This document shows, piece by piece, positions 33,381 through 43,979 of a DNA stretch of 64,000 nt. This stretch comes from an uncultured Planktomarina sp. GTDB lineage: Bacteria; Pseudomonadota; Alphaproteobacteria; Rhodobacterales; Rhodobacteraceae. A program made the position numbers and the translations under genes. Every line of letters begins with the position of its first letter. The stretch's first letter is position 1. The stretch spans positions 56,001-120,000 of the forward strand of contig CAJJBP010000015.1 of NCBI GenBank assembly GCA_905182425.1, in the 5' to 3' direction. The notes below the pieces were generated by a model. The model saw nothing but the letters and a program-made list of their open reading frames with translations, did not search any database and was not told where the DNA came from.

Positions 33381-34724
33381 TTAATTACGAACCAATATCA
33401 CAAACCGGGCCCACAACAAAACGGCTGCCACCAAAAGCCCCACGACCAAACCTAACCAAATTCCGACTTCTTTAAAATCATAAATAAACCCCAAGACATA
33501 CCCAACCGGCAAGCCTATAAGCCAATATGATACGGCAGCAATAATCATAGGACTACGTGTGTCTTGCATGCCCCTCAAAATACTCAATGCAATAACTTGC
33601 GCACCATCCACAAGTTGAAAAAGGGCAGCAAAAATCAGAAGCAATGTCCCGATGCGCAAAATATCAACAGAAAAGGGATCCTTATGATCTAAAAAAATGC
33701 CAATTAGAAAATTGGGTATTCCGAAAAAGCAGGCCATCGTAATTATTGCAAAAACCGTAGACAGCGAAATTGATACCTTCGCCGTCAACCTGACCGCATC
33801 CCATTCTTGTCGCGCAAAAGCCTTACCTACCCGAACTGTACCAGCTTGTGCTAACCCCATGTGGACCATGAATGTCATTGCGGCCAATTGCAAAACAATT
33901 CCATGTGCCGCCAATTCAAGATGCCCCAACCAACCCATCATGAGAGCTGAAGCTGCGAACAGCCCACTTTCTGCCAGTGCCGTCGCAGAAATTGGCAGGG
34001 CCATTCGACTGACGACACTGATGGTTACCCAGTCAGTTCGCCAAAACCGTGCAAACATCTCTTGTTCAGAAAAGTAAATTTGAATATAAATAACAAATCC
34101 AAAAAAAGACAGTGCTCCCGCAATAACGGAAGCTATCGCTGCCCCCTTTAGACCATACTCTGGAAAGCCCCAATAACCAAAAATCAGCGCATAATTAACA
34201 AAGGCATTTATTACTAACACGCCAAGGGACACCCAAAGCACAATTCCCGTATGTTCGAGTGCTGAGAGATAACTTCGCAAAACCAAACCCCATAATACCG
34301 GCCAGAGACCGAACCCCGCAATACGTAAATATTCCTGCCCGCCTTGCGCCACCAAAGGATCCTGCCCCATGGCCTCCAGTAACGGAGCCGCAAACCACAT
34401 TGGCAAAAATAAAATACCTGCCGCAAGTGTAGACAGCCATAAACCCATTCGGGTCACGCGCCGCACTTGAATTAAATCGCCTTCTGCCGACGCTTTTGCC
34501 ACCATGGGTAATATGGCAAAAGCAAAACCAGAGGCTACAATATAGGCTACAAACAAGACTTGAGCACCAAGCGTTACTTGCGCTAGAGCAATTACAGAGT
34601 ACCAACCCAACATTAAAGTGTCCGTGGTATGCACAGCAAATTGCGCCACTTGGCTCCCTGCCAGAGGGATGCCCAGAAAAAGTAACGAACGTGCCTCTGT
34701 TTTTAATATTCTGGATTGAGTCAT
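33381..34724 (-). CDS. MATE-family efflux transporter
   Basis: 447 aa polytopic membrane protein, LFLGIPLAGSQVAQFAVHTTDTLMLGWY and duplicated MATE architecture. Confidence 0.92.
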   Translation of the reverse strand: MTQSRILKTEARSLLFLGIPLAGSQVAQFAVHTTDTLMLGWYSVIALAQVTLGAQVLFVAYIVASGFAFAILPMVAKASAEGDLIQVRRVTRMGLWLSTLAAGILFLPMWFAAPLLEAMGQDPLVAQGGQEYLRIAGFGLWPVLWGLVLRSYLSALEHTGIVLWVSLGVLVINAFVNYALIFGYWGFPEYGLKGAAIASVIAGALSFFGFVIYIQIYFSEQEMFARFWRTDWVTISVVSRMALPISATALAESGLFAASALMMGWLGHLELAAHGIVLQLAAMTFMVHMGLAQAGTVRVGKAFARQEWDAVRLTAKVSISLSTVFAIITMACFFGIPNFLIGIFLDHKDPFSVDILRIGTLLLIFAALFQLVDGAQVIALSILRGMQDTRSPMIIAAVSYWLIGLPVGYVLGFIYDFKEVGIWLGLVVGLLVAAVLLWARFVILVRN

Positions 34725-34901
34725 AGCAAAACGCCTATACTCACATTTCGGGCGTTGCCACTATTTTTTAGTGAAAATTTAACGAGTACGGCGTTGGTTA
34801 AAAAGTTTAGTGCTTAGAACATGACATCACATGTGGCCAAGCTCTTTTATTACAGCGTAACTTCTGGCATCATATGTATTAATCAATGAAAGAGTAGGCA
34901 T

Positions 34902-36860
34902 ATGTCAAAAGACCTTTTATCGAACGCTTCTGAGCCCATCTATGACGCCTCATCAATTGAAGTTCTCGAAGGGCTAGAACCTGTTCGCAAACGTCCTGGC
35001 ATGTATATCGGCGGCACAGACGAACGCGCTTTGCACCACATGGTGGCAGAGGTCCTAGACAACTCAATGGACGAAGCCGTTGCCGGTCATGCCAATCGCA
35101 TTCAGGTCGAACTTTTGGCGGATCATTCAGTCACGATCCGGGACAACGGGCGCGGTATTCCGGTCGACCCGCATCCCAAATTTCCTGATAAGTCGGCGCT
35201 TGAAGTGATATTATGCACGCTGCACTCAGGCGGTAAGTTTTCCGGTAAAGCCTATCAAACATCAGGAGGGCTACACGGCGTGGGCGCCTCAGTCGTGAAT
35301 GCTCTATCAGACTCTATGGTCGTCGAGGTTGCCCGAAACCGCGAACTTTATGAGCAGCGATTTTCTCGCGGCATCCCAATTGGCCCAATTGCAAAAATTG
35401 GTACCGCCCCAAACCGGCGTGGCACATCTGTAACCTTTCATGCAGATCCTGATATATTTGGAAAGCATCGTTTTAAGCCAGCGCGAATGTTTAGCTCTAT
35501 CCGGTCCAAAGCTTATTTATTTTCAGGCGTTGAAATTCGCTGGAGAAGCCAGATCGATGACGGTGAAACACCAACTGAAGCTACCTTCCACTTCCCCGGT
35601 GGGCTCGCAGATTACCTCAAAGAAACACTTGGTGGCGCCAGTACCTACGCAGATGCACCTTTTGCAGGCGCTGTGGACTTCCAGGAAAAATTTAATTTAC
35701 CAGGTAAAGTCGAGTGGGCCATTAATTGGACACCTTCGAGAGATGGTTTCATTCAGTCTTACTGCAATACCGTCCCAACACCTGAGGGTGGCACTCATGA
35801 AAGTGGTTTTTGGTCAGCAATTCTCAAGGGCATCAAGGCCTACGGCGAATTGGTTAACAACAGAAAAGCAGGTCAAATCAATCGGGACGATTTAAGCACT
35901 GGTGGTTGTGCCCTCGTATCCTGCTTTATAAGCGAGCCAGAGTTTGTTGGGCAAACTAAGGATAGGCTTGCCACAGTAGAGGCTCAGCGTCTTGTTGAAA
36001 ATGCTGTCCGCGACCGTTTCGACAACTGGCTGGCAGCAGATACAAAATCAGCTGGCGCTATTCTGGATTTTCTTATCCTACGTTCAGAAGAACGATTGCG
36101 CCGACGCCAGGAAAAAGAAACTGCCCGAAAATCAGCGACCAAAAAGTTACGCCTTCCAGGTAAGCTGACGGATTGCACATCCAAAACTCGCGAAGGAACT
36201 GAGCTCTTCATCGTGGAAGGCGACAGCGCCGGCGGCTCGGGTAAGGGCGCGCGCAACCGTGTTAACCAGGCCCTACTCCCTCTAAAAGGTAAAATTCTCA
36301 ACGTGCTTGGGGCAGCTTCAAGCAAGCTGACGACAAACGCTGAAATTAATGATCTGTGCGAGGCCCTAGGCGTCGGCATGGGCACTAAGTTCAACATTGA
36401 TGACCTGCGCTACGACAAGATCATCATAATGACAGACGCCGATGTGGATGGGGCCCATATTGCAAGTTTGTTGATGACATTCTTCTTCTCACAAATGCGC
36501 CCACTCATTGACTCCGGGCACCTCTACCTTGCGTGCCCCCCTCTATTCCGTCTGACCCAGGGCGCAAAAAGAGTGTATTGCTTAGATGAAGCAGAGAAAA
36601 ACCTTTGGTTAGAAAAAGGCCTTGGTGGTAAGGGTAAAATTGAACTTAGTCGCTTTAAAGGTTTGGGTGAAATGGATGCCAAGGACCTTAAAGAAACTAC
36701 GATGAACCCAACAACCAGGAAACTTATTCGCGTCACTGTCGACGAAGATATTCCTGGGGAAACGGGCGATCTGATTGAGCGGTTGATGGGCAAAAAGCCC
36801 GAGAAGCGTTATGAATATATCCAAGAAAATGCGCGGTTTGTGGAGGAACTGGACGTATAG
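34902..36860 (+). CDS. parE: DNA topoisomerase IV subunit B
   Basis: EVLEGLEPVRKRPGMYIGGTDERALHHMVAEVLDNSMDEA; TOPRIM EGDSAGGSGKGARNR; 652 aa. Confidence 0.96.
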   Translation: MSKDLLSNASEPIYDASSIEVLEGLEPVRKRPGMYIGGTDERALHHMVAEVLDNSMDEAVAGHANRIQVELLADHSVTIRDNGRGIPVDPHPKFPDKSALEVILCTLHSGGKFSGKAYQTSGGLHGVGASVVNALSDSMVVEVARNRELYEQRFSRGIPIGPIAKIGTAPNRRGTSVTFHADPDIFGKHRFKPARMFSSIRSKAYLFSGVEIRWRSQIDDGETPTEATFHFPGGLADYLKETLGGASTYADAPFAGAVDFQEKFNLPGKVEWAINWTPSRDGFIQSYCNTVPTPEGGTHESGFWSAILKGIKAYGELVNNRKAGQINRDDLSTGGCALVSCFISEPEFVGQTKDRLATVEAQRLVENAVRDRFDNWLAADTKSAGAILDFLILRSEERLRRRQEKETARKSATKKLRLPGKLTDCTSKTREGTELFIVEGDSAGGSGKGARNRVNQALLPLKGKILNVLGAASSKLTTNAEINDLCEALGVGMGTKFNIDDLRYDKIIIMTDADVDGAHIASLLMTFFFSQMRPLIDSGHLYLACPPLFRLTQGAKRVYCLDEAEKNLWLEKGLGGKGKIELSRFKGLGEMDAKDLKETTMNPTTRKLIRVTVDEDIPGETGDLIERLMGKKPEKRYEYIQENARFVEELDV

Positions 36861-36939
36861 ACTTCACATGGTGAAAACATCTTGCACCTTTCAAAGTGAA
36901 TTCTGGCCTTCATAATGCAATGTAATGAGGAGACTTCCT

Positions 36940-37377
36940 ATGCCTACCTACGCCCTAACAATGTTAATCGCCGGGATTGGAGTACCGCTTCTTGGCGCCA
37001 TGAACGCAGCGTTGGGGCGTTATTTGGGCGCCCCAGTTTTGGCAAGTGCAATTTTGTTGGCCGTTGGTTTTTTAACAGCAACAATTGTGGCTTTAATTAC
37101 CGGACCCGGTGCGATTGTGAAACTCGCCTCAGCACCTAAACACTTATTATTTGCCGGTGTTCTAATTGCTTTCTATGTACTTTCTATTACTACTATAGCC
37201 CCTCGTTTTGGGGTTGGAAATGCAGTTTTTTTTGTTCTCATCGGACAATTAATGTCGGCGGCTGTAATTGATCACTTTGGCCTGTTCGGCGCGCAACAGG
37301 TTGCTTTGAGCGCCTCACGATTGGGTGGACTAGCACTTATGACGGCCGGAGTAGTGTTAACCCAAAAGAGTATTTAG
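36940..37377 (+). CDS. DMT-family transporter (DUF606/YdcZ-like)
   Basis: MPTYALTMLIAGIGVPLLGAMNAALGRYLGAPVLASAILLAVGF; four TM segments. Confidence 0.88.
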   Translation: MPTYALTMLIAGIGVPLLGAMNAALGRYLGAPVLASAILLAVGFLTATIVALITGPGAIVKLASAPKHLLFAGVLIAFYVLSITTIAPRFGVGNAVFFVLIGQLMSAAVIDHFGLFGAQQVALSASRLGGLALMTAGVVLTQKSI

Positions 37378-37476
37378 TTTCCCAACTAATCGGTTTTCAT
37401 AATCTTATCGCTTCATCACAGTTAGGGATCAAGCCGATCACTTAATTTGTATTTATAAGTAGGCCCTTATGTGAGC

Positions 37477-38466
37477 CTAAACGGGGCCTTTGATTAATCC
37501 AGAAACCGCGGCCCATAATGCATCTGGAACATTAATTTCTGTCAAAGCTTTTCGATTACTTCCCGGCAACCGAGCTCCCTCTTGCACGCTTACCGCCTCA
37601 ACTAAGCGCTCAAATCGAGTAGCAAAACCATGGTGATGCGTACTTGGATCTACGACAAAGTAGAATTGACCTAATCCATGTGGCGCACCATCAGGAAGTT
37701 TCAAAGCCCCTACGTCCAAAGAGTTTACAGACCCGGTGATCCCAGCAGCCAACAGCTCAGCCATAAGGCCAAAACCCCATCCCTTATAACCACCAGAAGA
37801 GACCAAAGCTCCGCCCAAAGCCGCTGTTGGATCCGTGGTTGGGGCACCATCTTTATCAACGGCCCAACCGATAGGAATATCGTTCCCAGCAGCTTTAGCC
37901 ATCGTAATTTTGCCCAGCGCCACTGCTGAGGTTGAGAAATCAAAATGCATTGAAATTCCGCCTTGCCCATCTGGTACAGACATCGCTATTGGATTTGTGC
38001 CAATGACTTTCTGATTCCCCCCTGGAGGAGCAACAACTGGACTAGCATTTGTAAAACCAATAGCGAGCATGCCTTCAACAGCCAATTGCGCAGTAAAAAA
38101 CCCGAGTGAAGTACAGGTATGTGCATGGGCAATTGCTAATGACACGGTACCATTTGTTTTAGCTGCTGCGACCGCTTGAGGAAGCGCCATCTGAAAAGCA
38201 GACTGGGCAAATCCGAATTTCGCATCCGACAAGATTGACCCTGGGCGTGGTGCTGTGACTTCAGGCATAACGGTGCCATTCACGCGGCCTGAGGCCAACT
38301 GCAAGCAATAGCTTTCTAGATAATACAGCCCACAAATAACATTTCCATATGCCTCGGCATCGGCCACAGCACGTGCAACAGACGCGGCAATCCACTCACT
38401 AGCACCATATACTTTTAAAGCTTTACGACTGGCACTTTCAATTTCAGCTACAGAGATGACAGGCAT
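37477..38466 (-). CDS. Malate/L-lactate dehydrogenase-family (Ldh family) oxidoreductase
   Basis: HTCTSLGFFTAQLAVEGMLAIGFTNASPVVAPPGGNQKVIGTNPIAMSVP; GGYKGWGFGLMAELL. Confidence 0.92.
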   Translation of the reverse strand: MPVISVAEIESASRKALKVYGASEWIAASVARAVADAEAYGNVICGLYYLESYCLQLASGRVNGTVMPEVTAPRPGSILSDAKFGFAQSAFQMALPQAVAAAKTNGTVSLAIAHAHTCTSLGFFTAQLAVEGMLAIGFTNASPVVAPPGGNQKVIGTNPIAMSVPDGQGGISMHFDFSTSAVALGKITMAKAAGNDIPIGWAVDKDGAPTTDPTAALGGALVSSGGYKGWGFGLMAELLAAGITGSVNSLDVGALKLPDGAPHGLGQFYFVVDPSTHHHGFATRFERLVEAVSVQEGARLPGSNRKALTEINVPDALWAAVSGLIKGPV

Positions 38467-38589
38467 TTATTTTTCCCAACCTTAGAAGCATACTACAATT
38501 ACTCAATTGCAGTCTTAAATATGAAAAATCAGTTAATCAGTTCACGATCAAGGAAAAAGAAGCCAAAAATCTTTTTGATTAATGTAAAT

Positions 38590-39270
38590 TTAGCCAAAGA
38601 TTTTACCTTTTTCCAATCGGATCTGTCGATCCATACCGGCTGCAAGTTCCATATTGTGAGTTGCAATGAGGGCTCCCATTCCGGTTGAGCGAACAAGGTC
38701 CATCAACAATTTAAAAACATGATCCGATGTTTCCGGATCAAGATTACCAGTCGGTTCATCAGCGAGCAGTAGATCTGGCGCATTGGCCAAAGCCCTACAA
38801 AATGCGACCCGCTGTTGTTCACCTCCTGAGAGCTCACTGGGGCGGTGATTCCCACGCGGAGAGAGACCAACTTTATCCAATAATTGAAGTGCGCGTGCAC
38901 GCGCTTGCCGATCGTTCGAACCCGCTGCGAGCTGTGGCAGCATAATATTTTCAACTGCTGAAAACTCAGGCAACAAATGGTGGAATTGGTAGATGAAACC
39001 AATTTTCATCAACCGCATATCAGTCCTCACTCGGTCAGTCGCGGCAGACATGTTTTTGCCAGACATTTGTAGAAGGCCACCGTTTGGTGTGTCAAGCAAT
39101 CCGGCTACATGCAGTAAGGTCGATTTACCGGCACCCGAGGGAGCAACTAATGAAACCACCTGACCCGCAAATAGTTCTAGATCACAATCTCGTAAAACCT
39201 GCACCTCATTTGGCCGGCCAGTATTGTAAGACTTAACCAGCCCCTGAATTTTTAAGATCGGATCACTCAT
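38590..39270 (-). CDS. lolD: Lipoprotein-releasing ABC transporter ATP-binding protein
   Basis: [58 protein letters not shown]; start ATG 39270. Confidence 0.94.
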   Translation of the reverse strand: MSDPILKIQGLVKSYNTGRPNEVQVLRDCDLELFAGQVVSLVAPSGAGKSTLLHVAGLLDTPNGGLLQMSGKNMSAATDRVRTDMRLMKIGFIYQFHHLLPEFSAVENIMLPQLAAGSNDRQARARALQLLDKVGLSPRGNHRPSELSGGEQQRVAFCRALANAPDLLLADEPTGNLDPETSDHVFKLLMDLVRSTGMGALIATHNMELAAGMDRQIRLEKGKIFG

Positions 39271-40546
39271 TTCGCAAGGCCTCCACCGGATCCATTCGAG
39301 CGGCACGTCTTGCCGGAAAAATGGTGATAATGAATGAGAGGGAAAGGGAAATACCAATAGCTTTGGCCACATCGATTAAGCGCAATTCAGAAGGTAAATG
39401 GTAAATGCCCCTGATTGAAGGGTCCCAAACATCTCCACCGGAAAGGTAATTTACCAAACTGAATATTGCATCTATATTTAAAACAAAAAGAATTCCAATT
39501 AATACGCCCAGCACTGTTCCTAGGAGACCAATTCCCGCACCACACAAAAAGAACACGCGAAGCACGGTTCCTTCGTTAAAACCTATGGTCCTTAGCACTC
39601 CAATATCACGACCTTTATTTTTAACCAACATTATGAGACCAGATACAATATTCATAGTCGACAGTAAGATTAGTACTATCATTATGATCAACATGACATT
39701 ATCTTCGATTGCCAGAGCGCGGAGAAACCCTCCTGCATAGTCACGCCAAGTTTCTAAAACAGCGCCCTCCCCACCCGCAGCCAAAAGATCAGCTTCCATC
39801 AAACTAATGTTCTCAGGCGTATTTACGAAGATCTCAATCTGATCTGCAAAACCTTCACGGTTAAAGAAGCTTTGCGCATCTCTAAAAGGTAAATATAGTC
39901 GGGTTTCATCAATGTTGAAGTGGCCGGCTGTAAAGATGTAAGTGATAGAAAAAGATTTCACACGAGGACTGGTGCCAAAAGCGGTTTTTACTCCATTCGG
40001 AGAGATCAATTTTATTCGATCGCCAACAGTAACACGAAGTGCCCGTGCAACGCCGGCACCAATCGCTACACCTTTTGAGAAGTTTTCTATATCACCTATG
40101 CTACCCTCAGCCTTAACTACGCGAGGTATATTTTTAAGATTTTCTAGACTGATACCAAAAACCAAAACGCCATGGTTCTGCTCACCAACATTAGCCATAA
40201 CCTGACCTCGGATCAGCGGCGCAGCTTGAACGACACCAGGCACCGCTAAAATGTTTGCAGTCAATTCGTCATAATTTTTAATCTTATAATCGTAACGCTC
40301 AGTTTCGATGTTTAAGCTGTGCTTAAAGACCGTTACATGCGCATTTGAACCTAATATTGTGTCGACGAATTCTGTCCTAAAACCACTACGCACAGCTAAT
40401 ACTATCACCAATGCCGCCACAGCAAGCGCGACCCCAGTAAGGCTAATCAGGGTCATGACACTGACCCCGCCTTCGGAGCGTTTCGCCCAGAGGTACCGCC
40501 ATGCTATCATAAACTCAAAGCGCGAAAAAAGTGGGGCTCGGCTCAT
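39263..40546 (-). CDS. lolC: Lipoprotein-releasing ABC transporter permease (LolC/E family)
   Basis: FEFMIAWRYLWAKRSEGGVSVMTLISLTGVALAVAALVIVLAVRSGFRTEF; MLVKNKGRDIGVLRTIGF; overlaps lolD by 8 nt. Confidence 0.93.
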   Translation of the reverse strand: MSRAPLFSRFEFMIAWRYLWAKRSEGGVSVMTLISLTGVALAVAALVIVLAVRSGFRTEFVDTILGSNAHVTVFKHSLNIETERYDYKIKNYDELTANILAVPGVVQAAPLIRGQVMANVGEQNHGVLVFGISLENLKNIPRVVKAEGSIGDIENFSKGVAIGAGVARALRVTVGDRIKLISPNGVKTAFGTSPRVKSFSITYIFTAGHFNIDETRLYLPFRDAQSFFNREGFADQIEIFVNTPENISLMEADLLAAGGEGAVLETWRDYAGGFLRALAIEDNVMLIIMIVLILLSTMNIVSGLIMLVKNKGRDIGVLRTIGFNEGTVLRVFFLCGAGIGLLGTVLGVLIGILFVLNIDAIFSLVNYLSGGDVWDPSIRGIYHLPSELRLIDVAKAIGISLSLSFIITIFPARRAARMDPVEALRNE

Positions 40547-40686
40547 AACCTTCTCACACCCTCAAAGTAGACTGCACACAGGATCATAATAACTTGTACC
40601 TTCTGTTAAACTAAGCTCATCACGTCTATTTAATTATTTATTTACATATAAACAAATGTTTAAGATGAAATTTTCTATAAAATTAA

Positions 40687-42018
40687 TTATCTGTAGCGCG
40701 CTATCACTTTCTGAATTGCAGCTTCTGGGGTCATTTCTTCGCTAACACCAGTCTTGCGACCTGCCAGTTCAATCACACCGTTTTTCAGGCCACGTGGCCC
40801 AACAGTTAAGCGCCATGGAAGACCAATCAAATCCATAGTCGCAAATTTGCCGCCCGCGCGCTCGTTGCGATCGTCATACAATGGCTCAAGCCCCGCATTT
40901 CTCAACTGATTGTAAAGGCTTTCACAAGCCGCATCAGCTTCTGCGTCACCTTGTTTAAGATTGACAATCCCACAGTGGTACGGCGTGACACCCTCAGGCC
41001 AGATGATACCCTTATCATCATGACTGGCTTCGATAATAGCACCAACCAAGCGACTAACACCAATACCATGGCTACCCATATGCACAGGTACTTTTTTACC
41101 GTCCACATTTTGAACCATAGCCCCTAATGCTTCTGAATATTTTGTACCAAAATAGAAAATTTGTCCAACTTCTATCCCACGGGCAACCTTGCGGCGCTCT
41201 TCTGGTACTTCTCTAAACAGAGCTTCATCATGGGTTTCATCCGTACGCGCATATTTCGTTGTGAATTCTTCCAAAATGGATTGGCATTCTTTGACATCGT
41301 CAAAATTGATATCACGCCCCCCAAAAGAAAGATCAGTCACTGCGCTGTCATAGAAAACTTCACTTTCCCCCGTTTCAGCCAAAACCAAAAACTCATGCGT
41401 ATCATCTCCGCCAATTGGTCCACTATCAGCCCGCATTGGAATCGCCTGAAGACCCATGCGTTCATAAGTGCGCAGGTAACTGACAAGATGTCGGTTGTAA
41501 GCATGCAAAGCATCTTCTTTGGTCAAATCAAAATTGTAACCATCTTTCATATAAAATTCACGGCCACGCATAACCCCAAACCGAGGCCGGCGCTCATCAC
41601 GAAACTTCCATTGAATTTGATACATGGTCAACGGCAGATCTTTATAGCTGTTTACATGACCACGGAAAATATCAGTGATAAGTTCTTCAGCTGTAGGAGT
41701 AAACAACATATCGCGGCCGTGGCGATCTTTGAACCTGAGCATTTCCTCGCCATAATCATCATAGCGACCAGATTCGCGCCACAAATCGGCAGATTGGATC
41801 GTTGGCATCAACATCGCCATATGACCAGCCTTTTCCTGCTCCTCATGTACTATTTTTTCAATATTTTTGAGGACTTTAAGTCCTAAAGGCAGCCAGGAGT
41901 AAATTCCAGCAGCAGATTGCTTGATCATTCCTGCACGCAGCATAAGCCTGTGCGATACTATCTGCGCTTCCGCAGGGTTTTCTTTTAAGACAGGCAAAAA
42001 ATAACGACTTAAACGCAT
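40687..42018 (-). CDS. proS: Prolyl-tRNA synthetase (short alphaproteobacterial type)
   Basis: [76 protein letters not shown]. Confidence 0.97.
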   Translation of the reverse strand: MRLSRYFLPVLKENPAEAQIVSHRLMLRAGMIKQSAAGIYSWLPLGLKVLKNIEKIVHEEQEKAGHMAMLMPTIQSADLWRESGRYDDYGEEMLRFKDRHGRDMLFTPTAEELITDIFRGHVNSYKDLPLTMYQIQWKFRDERRPRFGVMRGREFYMKDGYNFDLTKEDALHAYNRHLVSYLRTYERMGLQAIPMRADSGPIGGDDTHEFLVLAETGESEVFYDSAVTDLSFGGRDINFDDVKECQSILEEFTTKYARTDETHDEALFREVPEERRKVARGIEVGQIFYFGTKYSEALGAMVQNVDGKKVPVHMGSHGIGVSRLVGAIIEASHDDKGIIWPEGVTPYHCGIVNLKQGDAEADAACESLYNQLRNAGLEPLYDDRNERAGGKFATMDLIGLPWRLTVGPRGLKNGVIELAGRKTGVSEEMTPEAAIQKVIARYR

Positions 42019-42175
42019 GAGAAACTCCGATTTAGCTTGATGTCCTGTTTAGAGACCCGCACCCTGCGTCACAAGCTAAAGCCACTCAAAAGGCCATTCA
42101 ATGCAATAAAATTTGTTGTCTACCCTTGCAAGGTTACCCACAATGCGCAAATTGAATAACGAAAGGAAAGAAATC

Positions 42176-43246
42176 ATGGCTTTACCTATTTCGACACAAT
42201 TGAAGTATTGGGGTATTTCGGCTGTGATTTTTTCATTCGTGCTTTGGCTTTTGGGCAACACCTTAATACCCTTCATCTTGGGCGGAGCAATTGCGTATGC
42301 CCTAGACCCGATTGCTGACAGATTGCAACGTTTGGGACTCTCTCGCATGATTGCCACTACTATTATCACCCTGGCCGCAATCATTATCTTTATCATAATA
42401 ATGCTTTGGGTCATTCCAGTATTCGCCAACCAAGCAATATCGCTTTTCAACACGGTGCCTAAAATCACATCCGATCTATGGGATTTTCTGACTGAAAGCT
42501 TTCCAGCACTTTTAGATGAGACTAGTACAATCCGGCAATCGTTAAACGGCGTTGGTGAGACTATTCAATCGCGGGGCGGAGACCTAGTGAATGGTCTTCT
42601 TACCTCCGTCAATTCAATTGTTAATATTTTGGTGATCATCGTTGTTGTTCCTGTTGTCACATTTTATCTTTTACTTGATTGGGATAAATTGGTTACAAAA
42701 ATTGATGAACTCTTGCCACGAGATCATGTCCAAAATGTTCGTCGCTTAGGCCAAGAAATTGATGCAACGTTAGCGTCTTTCATTCGCGGCCAAGGGACTG
42801 TTTGCGCAATTCAGGGGATGTACTACGCTTTTGCGCTTATGCTTGCTGGATTAAACTATGGCCTAGTCGTAGGTTTTGTTGCAGGATTAATTTCATTCAT
42901 CCCTTACATTGGAGCGCTTGTGGGCGGAGGCTTAGCCATTGGACTGGCTCTTTTTCAATTCTGGGGTGATTGGCTTGCGATTGGTACCATAGCCTTCATC
43001 TTCGCAATTGGACAAATTTTAGAGGGTAATTTCCTAACTCCAAAACTGGTTGGAAAATCTGTTGGCCTGCATCCGGTATGGCTTATCTTTGCCCTTTCCG
43101 TCTTTGGCAGCCTATTTGGATTTATTGGTATGCTAGTAGCAGTGCCCGTCGCTGCGATGATAGGGGTCATAACTCGCTTTTTAATTTCCCAATATAAGAC
43201 TGGCCTTCTGTATCGTGGCTTGAGTGATGATGCTAAAGATGAGTGA
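42176..43246 (+). CDS. AI-2E family transporter (PerM-like)
   Basis: LGGAIAYALDPIADRLQRLGLSRMIATTIITLA; GLVVGFVAGLISFIPYIGALVGG; RBS GAAAGGAAAG upstream of ATG 42176. Confidence 0.92.
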   Translation: MALPISTQLKYWGISAVIFSFVLWLLGNTLIPFILGGAIAYALDPIADRLQRLGLSRMIATTIITLAAIIIFIIIMLWVIPVFANQAISLFNTVPKITSDLWDFLTESFPALLDETSTIRQSLNGVGETIQSRGGDLVNGLLTSVNSIVNILVIIVVVPVVTFYLLLDWDKLVTKIDELLPRDHVQNVRRLGQEIDATLASFIRGQGTVCAIQGMYYAFALMLAGLNYGLVVGFVAGLISFIPYIGALVGGGLAIGLALFQFWGDWLAIGTIAFIFAIGQILEGNFLTPKLVGKSVGLHPVWLIFALSVFGSLFGFIGMLVAVPVAAMIGVITRFLISQYKTGLLYRGLSDDAKDE

Positions 43247-43901
43247 CCAACTCTCCTTTGAGCTACCAGTTCGGGTGGCAACTGGTCGTACTGAATATTT
43301 TTTATCAGCGGCAAACCAAATGGCGGTTGCTACTATAGATGACCTTGCCAGTTGGCCACAACGTAAAATGATGGTTTTAGGACCTGAAAGTTGCGGAAAA
43401 TCACATTTATTAGATATTTGGATCAGTGATAATGCAGCTCAAAAATTTGATCCACTTGCGGTCTTCGATCTTCCAGAACCAGGCGCGAATATCGTCTTAG
43501 ACGACTTGCAAAACATAGCAGGGATATTACCAGCCGAAACGCGTTTGTTTCATTTGCACAACCACCTTCAATCAACGGGTGGAGCTTTACTAATGGCTTC
43601 GAGCTTACCTGTCACGCAGGCTGGCTTCCAATTACCGGATCTCCTCAGCCGCCTGCAAGGGACGGCTTGTACACGAATTGAGGCTCCTGATGACGATCTT
43701 TTACATGCAGTACTGCTTAAGAATTTTATGGATCGACAACTGTCACCAACGCCAACTATTATTGCATATATTTTAAAAAATATGGATCGTACGTTTATTG
43801 CAGCAAGTGCGCTTGTTACCGAACTGGATGCTCAAAGCATGGCTTCAAAACGCCCTATCGGGCGCAAAATGGTGGCTGACATTCTGAGTTTAAAGTATTA
43901 A
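43239..43901 (+). CDS. hdaA: DnaA-like/HdaA chromosomal replication regulator
   Basis: MSDQLSFELPVRVATGRTEYFLSAANQMAVATIDD; GPESCGKSHLLDIW; IVLDDLQNI; downstream of an AI-2E transporter and upstream of ppk as in many alphaproteobacteria. Confidence 0.85.
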   Translation: MSDQLSFELPVRVATGRTEYFLSAANQMAVATIDDLASWPQRKMMVLGPESCGKSHLLDIWISDNAAQKFDPLAVFDLPEPGANIVLDDLQNIAGILPAETRLFHLHNHLQSTGGALLMASSLPVTQAGFQLPDLLSRLQGTACTRIEAPDDDLLHAVLLKNFMDRQLSPTPTIIAYILKNMDRTFIAASALVTELDAQSMASKRPIGRKMVADILSLKY

Positions 43902-43979
43902 AGCCAAAGACCTCCAAGTTTGACACTTACAATTTCGAAAAATTTCAGATAAATTAAACCCTTTCACACAGGACAAAAA

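Noticed and set aside
41161-41886. 241-aa plus-strand ORF inside proS
   Set aside because: Antisense to a clearly coding, conserved proS; composition not protein-like.
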